NCBI GenBank assembly: GCA_964654825.1
Contig: CAZZKG010000010.1
Location: 23,285-87,284 of the forward strand
Length of the DNA: 64,000 nt
DNA from: CAZZKG01 sp964654825
Lineage (GTDB): Bacteria > Gemmatimonadota > CAZMKB01
Direction of reading: 5' to 3'
Part shown: piece after piece, positions 42,239 to 50,142 of the stretch
Position numbering within the stretch: the stretch's first letter is position 1
Layout of the letters: each line of letters begins with the position of its first letter
Made by a program: the position numbers and the translations under genes
The notes under the pieces: model-generated
Database searches by the model: none
The model's input: only the letters and a program-made list of their open reading frames with translations
Told to the model about the DNA's origin: nothing

Positions 42239-42598
42239 ATGTTTGTGAAGAGAGCCAACAATGGCGGTTTTACCCTCATCGAACTCGTGATGGTGATAAC
42301 GATAATCGGTGTGCTCGCTGCTGTCGCGATTCCCAACTATATCGACATGAGGACCGATGCACGAAACGCCGCGTGCAACGGGCTGAGGGGTACACTCAAC
42401 TCGGCAGCGGCGATCTACTATGCCGACCAGGTGAAACAGGGCAACAATGCTTCCTTTCCCAAGAAACTCGCCGACGTGAAAAAACTTGTTCCGAACTGGA
42501 ACGAAGGAGATGTCCCGGCTAATCACAAGTGGTCCTGGGATCAGCAACGGGGAAGAGTGAGCTGCAGCGACGGCAACGTGGGTTTAAATTATCATTGA
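42239..42598 (+). CDS. Type IV pilin-like (prepilin) protein
   Basis: 119 residues from ATG 42239 with GAGGAGGCGGAG upstream. Short basic leader (MFVKRANNGG), cleavage site G/F, then GFTLIELVMVITIIGVLAAV with the conserved Glu5, and the amphipathic helix AIPNYIDMRTDARN. The short C-terminal domain has two cysteines (ACNGLRG, VSCSDGN), as in PilA or pseudopilin GspG. Cleaved and N-methylated by prepilin peptidase, it would assemble into a pilus or secretion pseudopilus; no machinery is nearby. A single-copy, separately controlled gene, so it may be the major pilin. Confidence 0.85.
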   Translation: MFVKRANNGGFTLIELVMVITIIGVLAAVAIPNYIDMRTDARNAACNGLRGTLNSAAAIYYADQVKQGNNASFPKKLADVKKLVPNWNEGDVPANHKWSWDQQRGRVSCSDGNVGLNYH

Positions 42599-42694
42599 TT
42601 TGATCCGCAGCGGTTTAGAGCAGCACCGGGTTTTGATCCACCCGGACAACCAGTAATGGAAAATCGGGTATCCTGACCGGGTTTCAAGCAGATG

Positions 42695-42740
42695 TGCGGG
42701 ATAGGGTCTGTTGACAACCAGATCCCGCATTTATTTCTTT
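42695..42740 (+). terminator. Terminator after the pilin-like gene
   Basis: TGCGGGAT (42695-42702) and ATCCCGCA (42722-42729) with a 19-nt loop, followed by TTTATTTCTTT. It overlaps the 3' end of the convergent VanX-like gene. Confidence 0.6.
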
Positions 42741-43474
42741 CTCAACTGCTCTGCTTCCACACCTTCCGGTCTCTCGTCAACAATCGGATACTGTTCCCAT
42801 CCCTCGTAATCGAAGTGCCACCACTCGGTGGGTAGCGGGAGGAACCCTTCTGAGGTCATCAATTTCTCCAGAAGAAGGGCATTCCCGGCAGCTGCCGCTG
42901 TACCATCACGGTAATCACGGTGTGCTTTCTCGGAAAAATCATCATAGGCGGTGGGCATCAGGAGGCGATTCCCGGTACTGTCCGCCAGGGTGACATCGAC
43001 GGCAGCCCCCCGATTGTGTCGGGATCCCTTTTCGGGATTTGCCACATACCGCTCATCAGGTACTTTCTGCCACATCTTCCTCTGCACGGCAATCGGTCTG
43101 AAGGCGTCCCAGACAACCAGCTGTAATCCTCTTTCCCTCAGCTTGTTTTGTACTCTCAGGAGGGCATTGGCCACTTCCGTTCGTATCAGGCAGGCATTAC
43201 CGGTGTACAGCACTTCGCCGAACACATTGTCGGGGCCGGCATATTTGAGATCAATAATGATTCCGGGGATGGCTTCCTGTAACTCCACGAATCCCTCGGG
43301 GATCTCAGAAGACCGGGCGGGCCTGTTCGAAGTGACGAGGACAAGGGAGGCAATCGCTATCATGAGGAAGAAACGTACCCGGTACTTCCCGTATTTATTG
43401 ACCGCATTCGTTCCCTCTAGAGTGGAGCGAGAAAACCGTCCTGATCCCGTGTGTTCGCAATGTGTGGTATCCAT
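42731..43474 (-). CDS. VanX-like D-alanyl-D-alanine dipeptidase (M15D)
   Basis: 247 residues from ATG 43474, whose A is the last base of the upstream stop (TGATG), so translation is probably coupled to the M24 peptidase. An ATG at 43363 would give a shorter signal peptide (IAIASLVLVTSNRPARSS). Zinc and catalytic residues are intact: VVWDAFRPIAVQ with the arginine, SRHNRGAAVDVTL with His and Asp, and EWWHFDYEGW with the catalytic Glu and zinc His. It hydrolyses D-Ala-D-Ala, here likely in the periplasm for cell-wall recycling rather than vancomycin resistance. Confidence 0.9.
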   Translation of the reverse strand: MDTTHCEHTGSGRFSRSTLEGTNAVNKYGKYRVRFFLMIAIASLVLVTSNRPARSSEIPEGFVELQEAIPGIIIDLKYAGPDNVFGEVLYTGNACLIRTEVANALLRVQNKLRERGLQLVVWDAFRPIAVQRKMWQKVPDERYVANPEKGSRHNRGAAVDVTLADSTGNRLLMPTAYDDFSEKAHRDYRDGTAAAAGNALLLEKLMTSEGFLPLPTEWWHFDYEGWEQYPIVDERPEGVEAEQLRKK

Positions 43475-44655
43475 CAGATCGTATAGAGATTGTTCTGCGG
43501 GTGACTGAGGAAACGGCATCCGTCTTCCTCGACGACGGCGATCTCTTCGACCGTCGCGACACCGTAACCTTCCACGGTCACCCTGGGTTCGAGGGTGTAC
43601 ACCTGTCCTCTCTCAACTTTTTCATACGGTAATTTCCCGTACCGTTCCCACCTCGGGCAGAGCAGGCCGGATCCGTCATGCGCTTTCCTCCCGATCTGGT
43701 GTCCGAGAGCATGAGGATATTCATCATAACCGAGTGACGTGATGTGTTTCCTGGCGACCTCGTCCACTTTCCAGCCCTCTATGCCCGGACTCAGTGTCTC
43801 GCTCGCACGGCGTACCGCGTCCCTGACGGTTTCGAATCCTTTTGCAACTGGGGCCGGTGCATTCTCTTCGCCTTCGCGTCTGATGTACCACGTCCTCTGC
43901 ATGTCCGAACAGTACTCACGATACAGCACACCGAAGTCGACATTGAGGATGTGACCGGGCTTGATCTTTCGATCAGTCGGGCTGTAATGTGCTCCCGCCG
44001 ATTCCGGACCGGTGAACACAGCCGGACAGTGAGCAGTGTCCCATGCCGGTTCGAGCTCCCTCTTTGCGACTTCATCCATGATAAGCCGAGCGATGTCCTT
44101 CTCAGAGAGCCCGGGTCTGATTTCTTCTGTTAACTTCTCGAGAATCTCCTCGGTGATCTCGACGGCTCCTGCGATCCTGCCGAGCTCTTCATCTGATTTT
44201 CTTCCCCGGAGAGCGCTTATGAGTTTGCGTGAAGAGATGAGCCTGTCCGGATACGGAGTCCCCTCCAGATATTCATTCAGGATCAGAAACATTCCGTAAG
44301 TCAGGCCGTCGGAGAGAACGTCGCTGGTGGAGAAGTTCAGAGCGATATTGGATGGATCGAAGTGGACGATTGTTTCGAGGAGCGCCTCCTTCAGTGATGC
44401 AACGTAAGATTTCACCGTCGTGTAAAGCCCGGTATCACGTATGCTGGGTTCATCCAGTGAGCCGACTATGGCTATCCTCTCACCTCCGCGGGTCAGTATG
44501 AAGGCCGATTGCCAGGTGACGTTACGGGCGAGGATGAGTTCGAGCACGGGATCCGTAATCGTATCACTTTCTCTCACCAGTGTTATCCACATGTCGATCC
44601 CGAGCTCCTCCATGATCGATACGGCCTGGGCGATTTTTTCCTCCTGAATGGACAT
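43474..44655 (-). CDS. M24 family metallopeptidase (Xaa-Pro peptidase-like)
   Basis: 393 residues from ATG 44655 (GGAGG upstream). N-terminal creatinase-like domain (about 1-165), then the pita-bread domain with the five metal ligands: the aspartates in NVDFGVLYREYCSDMQ, H in HALGHQIG, E in TLEPRV and E in TVEEIAVV. No signal peptide, so cytoplasmic. It cleaves X-Pro bonds in short peptides or is a related hydrolase. It forms a two-gene unit with the VanX-like dipeptidase. Confidence 0.92.
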   Translation of the reverse strand: MSIQEEKIAQAVSIMEELGIDMWITLVRESDTITDPVLELILARNVTWQSAFILTRGGERIAIVGSLDEPSIRDTGLYTTVKSYVASLKEALLETIVHFDPSNIALNFSTSDVLSDGLTYGMFLILNEYLEGTPYPDRLISSRKLISALRGRKSDEELGRIAGAVEITEEILEKLTEEIRPGLSEKDIARLIMDEVAKRELEPAWDTAHCPAVFTGPESAGAHYSPTDRKIKPGHILNVDFGVLYREYCSDMQRTWYIRREGEENAPAPVAKGFETVRDAVRRASETLSPGIEGWKVDEVARKHITSLGYDEYPHALGHQIGRKAHDGSGLLCPRWERYGKLPYEKVERGQVYTLEPRVTVEGYGVATVEEIAVVEEDGCRFLSHPQNNLYTI

Positions 44656-44769
44656 GCTGTTGCCTCCGGGGCTACGTTGTGCGTTTTATGGTATCGGCCA
44701 CTAACTCTTCGGCCTGTTTAATGATAGTATCTCCTCCCTCCACTGTAAAGAGGCGTGCGATTATCCTGC

Positions 44770-44798
44770 TTGACGGTCTGTACGATGCTTTGTATATT
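44770..44798 (+). promoter_or_regulatory. Promoter of the aldolase/fructose-bisphosphatase operon
   Basis: TTGACG (44770-44775), exact 17 bp spacer, TATATT (44793-44798). Predicted start about 44805, 77 bases before the aldolase ATG. Confidence 0.65.
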
Positions 44799-44881
44799 GC
44801 CGGTAGATATTTTAAGGTTCCCGTCCGGCTATAAAGCAGGAAGGGTTTCTGCGATCATACACCTCACGCGGGGGGAATAAT

Positions 44882-46255
44882 ATGGAGTACAGCTCAATCG
44901 AGAAAATGAAAAATGATCTCACCGGTATCGTACAATGGGATGGGGAATTCGAACTCAAAGACAGGCAGAAGTTCACGTCTGATGTTCTGGACAGGCTCAC
45001 CTGGACCGTTGTGTTCGGAAAAGACGATGAGTTGAAAAAAACCGCTGCATGGCTTATCCACAAGGGGGGATTGGATTGTGGTGTCTGGCCGGCATCCATC
45101 CAATCTCTGTACGAGGCCCGGGGGCGGGGTGAATTCAATGGGGTTACTGTCCCGGCAATCAACGTCAGAGGTATGACCTATGACGTCGTCAGGTCTGTTT
45201 TCAGGGCTGCGAACAGGTTGGAAGTGGGTGCACTGCTCATCGAGATTGCACGCTCTGAGATCGGATATACAGAACAGAGACCCATGGAATACGCGACGGT
45301 TGTAACGGCTGCAGCGGTGAAGGAGGGATTCGAGGGCCCGATATTTCTCCAGGGAGATCATTTTCAGGTCAATGCCGGAAAGTTCGTAGTGGACCCGCAG
45401 AAGGAACTGAGCTCAGTCCGTGATCTCATCGAGGAAGCGATCAAAGCCTGCTTCTTCAACATCGATATCGACACTTCCACACTCGTCGATCTGAGCAGGC
45501 CGAATATCACCGAGCAGCAGAGAGACAATTTCGAGATCGCGGCGGATCTCACCCGGCACGTGAGGAATCTCGAGCCGGAAGGTATTACGATCTCGGTAGG
45601 AGGCGAAATCGGTGAAGTCGGCGGGAAGAACAGCACAGTTGAGGAACTCACCACATTCATGGATGGCTACCTTTCTTCGCTCGAGTCGAAGGGAGGGGGG
45701 GTGGCCGGGATCAGCAAGATCAGTGTTCAGACCGGTACCTCTCACGGAGGCGTACCCCTGCCGGACGGCACGATCGCCGATGTGAAGCTAGACTTCGACA
45801 TCCTCGAAAAATTGTCACGTGTCTCCCGGGAGGATTACGGCCTTGCCGGTGCCGTACAGCACGGTGCGTCAACACTGCCCGATGAGGCTTTTCATCACTT
45901 CCCACGGACGGAAACGTGCGAGGTGCACCTCGCAACCGGATTCCAGAACATCATCTATGATTCGAACGTGTTCCCCGACACGCTCCGTCAGGAAGTCTAC
46001 AGTTTTCTCAGGGATCATTTTGCCGATGAACGGAAGGAGGGACAGACCGACGAACAGTTTGTCTACAAGATGAGGAAAAAAGGATTCGGACCGTTCAAGA
46101 AGCAGATATGGAGTCTGCCATCGGAGATAAGAGAGAGCATAGACAGAGAACTCGAAGAGAAGTTCAGCTTCCTGTTCGAAAAGCTGAACGCGGGGAACAC
46201 GAAGGATCTCGTGGCTCGCACAATAACTCATCCGAAATATGAAATGGAGCGCTGA
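44882..46255 (+). CDS. Class II fructose-bisphosphate aldolase-like protein (long form)
   Basis: 457 residues, longer than typical class II aldolases (about 300-360). TIM-barrel landmarks: VTVPAINVRGMTYDVVRSV, IFLQGDHFQVNA with the zinc-type Asp/His, FFNIDIDTSTLVD, ISVGGEIGEVGGKNST, and SVQTGTSHGG. The extra length lies mainly at the C-terminus (about 370-457, charged helices). It could also act on tagatose-1,6-bisphosphate or a related sugar. Its position 45 bp before fbp strongly suggests the fructose-1,6-bisphosphate reaction in gluconeogenesis. Confidence 0.8.
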   Translation: MEYSSIEKMKNDLTGIVQWDGEFELKDRQKFTSDVLDRLTWTVVFGKDDELKKTAAWLIHKGGLDCGVWPASIQSLYEARGRGEFNGVTVPAINVRGMTYDVVRSVFRAANRLEVGALLIEIARSEIGYTEQRPMEYATVVTAAAVKEGFEGPIFLQGDHFQVNAGKFVVDPQKELSSVRDLIEEAIKACFFNIDIDTSTLVDLSRPNITEQQRDNFEIAADLTRHVRNLEPEGITISVGGEIGEVGGKNSTVEELTTFMDGYLSSLESKGGGVAGISKISVQTGTSHGGVPLPDGTIADVKLDFDILEKLSRVSREDYGLAGAVQHGASTLPDEAFHHFPRTETCEVHLATGFQNIIYDSNVFPDTLRQEVYSFLRDHFADERKEGQTDEQFVYKMRKKGFGPFKKQIWSLPSEIRESIDRELEEKFSFLFEKLNAGNTKDLVARTITHPKYEMER

Positions 46256-46299
46256 GAGGCGGTACCTACCCTGCCGCATGTCTTGTGAAGGAGGGGATT

Positions 46300-47316
46300 A
46301 TGGATCACAACAAGGGTGACTCTCTGACCAGGCACATCATGCTCGAACAGAGGAAGCACAGGGGGGCGACAGGGGAATTTTCCGACGTCATGAACGGATT
46401 GTCGCTGGCCGCCAAGATAATATCTTCAGAGGTCAACAAAGCAGGTCTGATCGATATCCTCGGGATCACCGGCAAGACGAACATCCAGGGAGAGGAAGTC
46501 CAGAAACTGGATGAATACGCAAATGCTACCGTCGTCCACGCCATCGAACACACCGGCCATATCAGTGTCATGGCGTCGGAAGAGTATGCTGATCCCATCG
46601 AGGTCCCCAAACAGTATCCCAGGGGGAAGTATGTCATGATGTTCGATCCGCTCGACGGATCATCCAACATCGATGCCAATGTAAGTATCGGCACCATCTT
46701 CGGACTGTACAGGAAGGTTTCACCTGGCCGTGACTGGAACTCTAAAGATCTGCTTCAGCCCGGGAAGGAACTGCTGGCGGCTGGATACATCATCTACGGA
46801 TCCAGCACGGTGTTCGTCTATGCAGCCGGTAACGGGGTACACGGTTTTACCCTCGATCCGAGTGTGGGTGAGTTTCTCCTCTCGCATCCCAACATACAGA
46901 TCCCCGGGAGGAGCAGGATATACAGCGTCAACGAGGGAAACTACAACTACTGGGACGAGGGTACGAAAAAATACATAGATTACCTGAAGGAACCGAAACC
47001 TGATGAGGGCCGGCCGTACAGTGCACGATACATCGGATCACTCGTGGCTGATTTTCACCGCAATCTCCTCTATGGGGGTGTATTCCTCTACCCCGCCGAC
47101 CGAAAGGATCCGAAGAAACCTCATGGCAAATTGAGGTTGTTGTACGAAGTAAATCCCCTGGCATACGTCGTCGAGCAGGCCGGCGGTGCTGCCAGCACTG
47201 GATGGGAGAGGATCCTGGATGTTGAACCTGTGGATCTCCATCAGCGGGTGGCGCTCATCATTGGGAGTAGAGACGACGTCCGGGAAGCCGAGGAATTCAT
47301 CCAGGGAAAGAGATGA
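46300..47316 (+). CDS. fbp: Fructose-1,6-bisphosphatase, class I
   Basis: 338 residues from ATG 46300 (GGAGGGG upstream; an in-frame GTG at 46285 overlaps that site). Hydrolyses fructose-1,6-bisphosphate to fructose-6-phosphate. Seen: VMASEEYADP, the metal-binding FDPLDGSSNIDANVSIGTIF, AAGYIIYGSSTVFVYAAGNG, NEGNYNYWDEG, SARYIGSLVADFHRNLLYGGVF and LRLLYEVNPLAYVVEQAGG. All catalytic motifs are intact. Downstream of the aldolase, it forms the committed gluconeogenic step. Confidence 0.96.
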   Translation: MDHNKGDSLTRHIMLEQRKHRGATGEFSDVMNGLSLAAKIISSEVNKAGLIDILGITGKTNIQGEEVQKLDEYANATVVHAIEHTGHISVMASEEYADPIEVPKQYPRGKYVMMFDPLDGSSNIDANVSIGTIFGLYRKVSPGRDWNSKDLLQPGKELLAAGYIIYGSSTVFVYAAGNGVHGFTLDPSVGEFLLSHPNIQIPGRSRIYSVNEGNYNYWDEGTKKYIDYLKEPKPDEGRPYSARYIGSLVADFHRNLLYGGVFLYPADRKDPKKPHGKLRLLYEVNPLAYVVEQAGGAASTGWERILDVEPVDLHQRVALIIGSRDDVREAEEFIQGKR

Positions 47317-47398
47317 GCGGGAGCTCCTTCCATCGAATCCGCATTCCGCTCTTTGCCGGAGTCGTGTAATCCGGTGGGGAGAAACCCGCTGGTTTGAA

Positions 47399-47427
47399 TT
47401 GACATATCCCCACAACTGTGATATTAT
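47399..47427 (+). promoter_or_regulatory. Consensus promoter of the C13-like peptidase gene
   Basis: TTGACA (47399-47404), exact 17 bp spacer, TATTAT (47422-47427). Predicted start about 47434; the ATG is at 47463 with AAGGAGG between. Confidence 0.8.
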
Positions 47428-47462
47428 GGAGTTGTTATCAGCCCGCAGCAAGGAGGAGTTTG

Positions 47463-50018
47463 ATGCTCAGAAATGTAATCACCGTTGGACTTGCGGTAAT
47501 TCTCCTGGCCGCTCTCACTGCCCGTCGTTCCGACGCCCGTACGGCAACGAGAGATGAAGCCTTGAGGACGATAATCGACGGAGTCATCGAAGTGGATGTC
47601 GACCAGGTGCGGTTGTACATCACTCCCGAACCTGTCGAAGCCGGCGCGGAGTTTGTATCCTGGAAGCGCGTTGAATTGACGGCTCCCGCGAAGGGATGGT
47701 TCGCCTTCATCGACGACCACCCGACGGCGAACTTCGAGCACGACTGCCGGTACGTGTTCGTGAAGGAGTCGACCGGAGAGATCGACTTGAAGAACTCGAC
47801 CGTCCCACCAAGGGATGAAGGCGCTTATTACGAGTATCCGACCAAGATCGGGGAAAGACTCGATGCTGCGCAGCAGATTATCCCGAAACCTTACGATGGG
47901 CCCAAACATCCTCTGGCGAACCGTGGGGGTGCCTACGCAGTTATCCTGAGTGGAGGCGCCAGTTCGGGCAATAACCACATCCGTTACTGGAACGACAGCT
48001 CGAACATTTACACCACTCTCGTGGATGTTTATGATTATCCCGATGAGAACATTTTCGTTCTCATCTCAGATGGTCTCGACCCGGCAATCGACCGCTCCGA
48101 CGGTACTAATTCACCAGCTGATCTCGATGGTGACGGGGATGATGACATCATGGGACCCTGTGTGCTCACCGAGATCGAAGCACTCTTCGACCAGCTCGGT
48201 GGCATGCTCGATCCTTCGGATCAGCTCTTCGTATTCACCACCGACCACGGTGGCTCTAACGGAGGCTGGAACGCCTACCTGAATCTGTGGAACTGGGAAG
48301 AGATGCAGGACAGCAACTTTGGTTCTATCTGTGACGGGATCCCCCAGTGTGACATGATCTTCACCATGGAGCAGTGTTTCTCCGGCGGATTCGAGGATGA
48401 TCTGGCACAGAACGACCAGGGTCGGGTGTTCAGCGCTGCAGCAGCTTATGATGAATACTCATGGGCCATGCCGCCCGACTACGTCTATGACACGTATGTA
48501 TTCTTCTGGACCGCGGCGGTCAAGGGGGAAGATGCATACGGCAACCCTGTCGATGCGGATTACAATGGTGACGGTGTCATCACCATGGACGAAGCATTTC
48601 AGTACGCCGAGGCCGAGGATTTCAGTGATGAGACCCCGCAGTATTATTCTAATCCCTCAGATCTCGGTTCGGAACTGTCATTGTGGGGCACCAGGGCATA
48701 CATCGAAGGTCTCGTGACGGATGCCGATTACGGGAACCCGCTCATTGCCGCGGTCAGGATCGTCGGGGGTAACAAGTCCGTCAATACCGATCCAAACGGG
48801 TACTATGAGCTCCCGTGTGATGGGGACACAACAGTTTCGGTGGAAGCCAGTTCCTACGGCTACCGGACTCATCAGGACAGCTGCTTCGTTCCGGCCGACA
48901 GCTCCGCCTGGCTCGATTTCGCACTCGAAGAGGCTCTGCCGGGAATTCTCGAAGGCTGGGTGAGGAGTGCTCTCGACGGCACACCGATCGTTGATGCCGA
49001 TGTGACCGTGATCAATACTCCTCTCGCACCGCAGACCACAGATAACGAAGGTTACTATTCCTTCAGCATACCGGGCGGCGCCACATATCAGGTGGAGGCC
49101 GTCAAGCCGACTTATGTGGGAGAGACTAAATCCGCCGTCATAGTGGAGAACGAATTGACCGTTCTCTCTTTTGCACTCGGGCAGGCGGAGAGTTTCGAAG
49201 ATTCAGACGGCGGGTACACCGGGTTGATGATGTGGGAGTGGGGAACTCCTTCGAGCTATGGCCCGGGCGGCGCTCACTGGGGTGAGAACTGCTGGGCGAC
49301 GAACCTCGATGGGTCTTACGGTAGCAATGGGAATTCACCTCTCTACTCCAGGGTCTACAATCTGGTGGAGGCTACATCGGCGAGTATTAGTTTTTATCAC
49401 TATTACGATACCCAGACGGGTCGCGATGGTGGAAACGTCAAGATTTCAACGGACAACGGCGCATCGTGGGCGCTCATCACTCCCGACGGCGGATATCCCT
49501 CCAGCTCGATGTACTGGAACGGCGAAGCCGGTTACAGCGGGGCAAGCGACGGGTGGGAAATCGCGACCTTCGACCTGAACAGTTACATCGGCGAGCAGGT
49601 TGAATTCAAGTTCAGTTTCGGTTCCGACGGCTCTGTAACAGGACCGGGCTGGTATATCGACGATGTCTTCCTAGAGCTCACGTATCCAGTTTCGGTGTCG
49701 CTAGTCGCCGATTCACCAACGGTACAGAGAGGGACAAACCTCGGTTTTCAGGTGAATGCCTCCAACGCCGCGGATTATCCGATCACCCTGTCGGTGTGGT
49801 CTGAGGTTCTTCTGCCGGGAGGTACTCCTTACGGTGGTAATCCCATTCTCGGACCTTTTCCTGTGACGCTTCCGGCGAATTCCACACCGTCTGTGCACCT
49901 GAATCAGTTTGTACCCGGAGTAGCGCCTCTCGGATCCTACACCTACATCATGAAGGTAGGCGCGGATAACGAAACCGTTTTCTCGAGAGACTTCTTCGAT
50001 TTTACTGTTATCGAATAA
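47463..50018 (+). CDS. Secreted legumain-like (C13) cysteine peptidase with beta-sandwich domains
   Basis: 851 residues from ATG 47463. Signal peptide (NVITVGLAVILLAALTA), then a C13/caspase-fold catalytic domain with the opening GGAYAVILSGG (about 160), H262 in FVFTTDHGGSNGG and C305 in IFTMEQCFSGGF. Then come two carboxypeptidase-regulatory-like domains (EGLVTDADYGNPLIAAV, EGWVRSALDGTPIVDADV, about 415-570), a MAM-like jelly roll (WEWGTP, VKISTDNGASWALI, about 580-740) and an Ig-like C-terminal domain. No sorting tail. Legumain-type enzymes cut after Asn or Asp; target unknown. The MAM-like and C-terminal domains recur in two other secreted genes of the window. Confidence 0.85.
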   Translation: MLRNVITVGLAVILLAALTARRSDARTATRDEALRTIIDGVIEVDVDQVRLYITPEPVEAGAEFVSWKRVELTAPAKGWFAFIDDHPTANFEHDCRYVFVKESTGEIDLKNSTVPPRDEGAYYEYPTKIGERLDAAQQIIPKPYDGPKHPLANRGGAYAVILSGGASSGNNHIRYWNDSSNIYTTLVDVYDYPDENIFVLISDGLDPAIDRSDGTNSPADLDGDGDDDIMGPCVLTEIEALFDQLGGMLDPSDQLFVFTTDHGGSNGGWNAYLNLWNWEEMQDSNFGSICDGIPQCDMIFTMEQCFSGGFEDDLAQNDQGRVFSAAAAYDEYSWAMPPDYVYDTYVFFWTAAVKGEDAYGNPVDADYNGDGVITMDEAFQYAEAEDFSDETPQYYSNPSDLGSELSLWGTRAYIEGLVTDADYGNPLIAAVRIVGGNKSVNTDPNGYYELPCDGDTTVSVEASSYGYRTHQDSCFVPADSSAWLDFALEEALPGILEGWVRSALDGTPIVDADVTVINTPLAPQTTDNEGYYSFSIPGGATYQVEAVKPTYVGETKSAVIVENELTVLSFALGQAESFEDSDGGYTGLMMWEWGTPSSYGPGGAHWGENCWATNLDGSYGSNGNSPLYSRVYNLVEATSASISFYHYYDTQTGRDGGNVKISTDNGASWALITPDGGYPSSSMYWNGEAGYSGASDGWEIATFDLNSYIGEQVEFKFSFGSDGSVTGPGWYIDDVFLELTYPVSVSLVADSPTVQRGTNLGFQVNASNAADYPITLSVWSEVLLPGGTPYGGNPILGPFPVTLPANSTPSVHLNQFVPGVAPLGSYTYIMKVGADNETVFSRDFFDFTVIE

Positions 50019-50048
50019 CCAGGGTTTTGAATACGTCTGACTTCGAAG

Positions 50049-50082
50049 ATACCCGTCCGGATTTCCGGGCGGGTATTTTTTT
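50049..50082 (+). terminator. Rho-independent terminator of the C13-like peptidase gene
   Basis: ATACCCGTCCGG (50049-50060) pairs with CCGGGCGGGTAT (50065-50076), with one G-U, around a 4-nt loop, followed by seven T. A strong intrinsic terminator 31 bp after the stop. Confidence 0.92.
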
Positions 50083-50142
50083 CCTAACGCTTCAAGAGCT
50101 TTTGAATTATACCGTATTACAAAGACAGAGAATAATATTCAA

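Noticed and set aside
42700..42720. TTGACA near 42711 as a promoter
   Set aside because: It lies in the loop of the terminator hairpin after the pilin gene and has no -10 box at proper distance.
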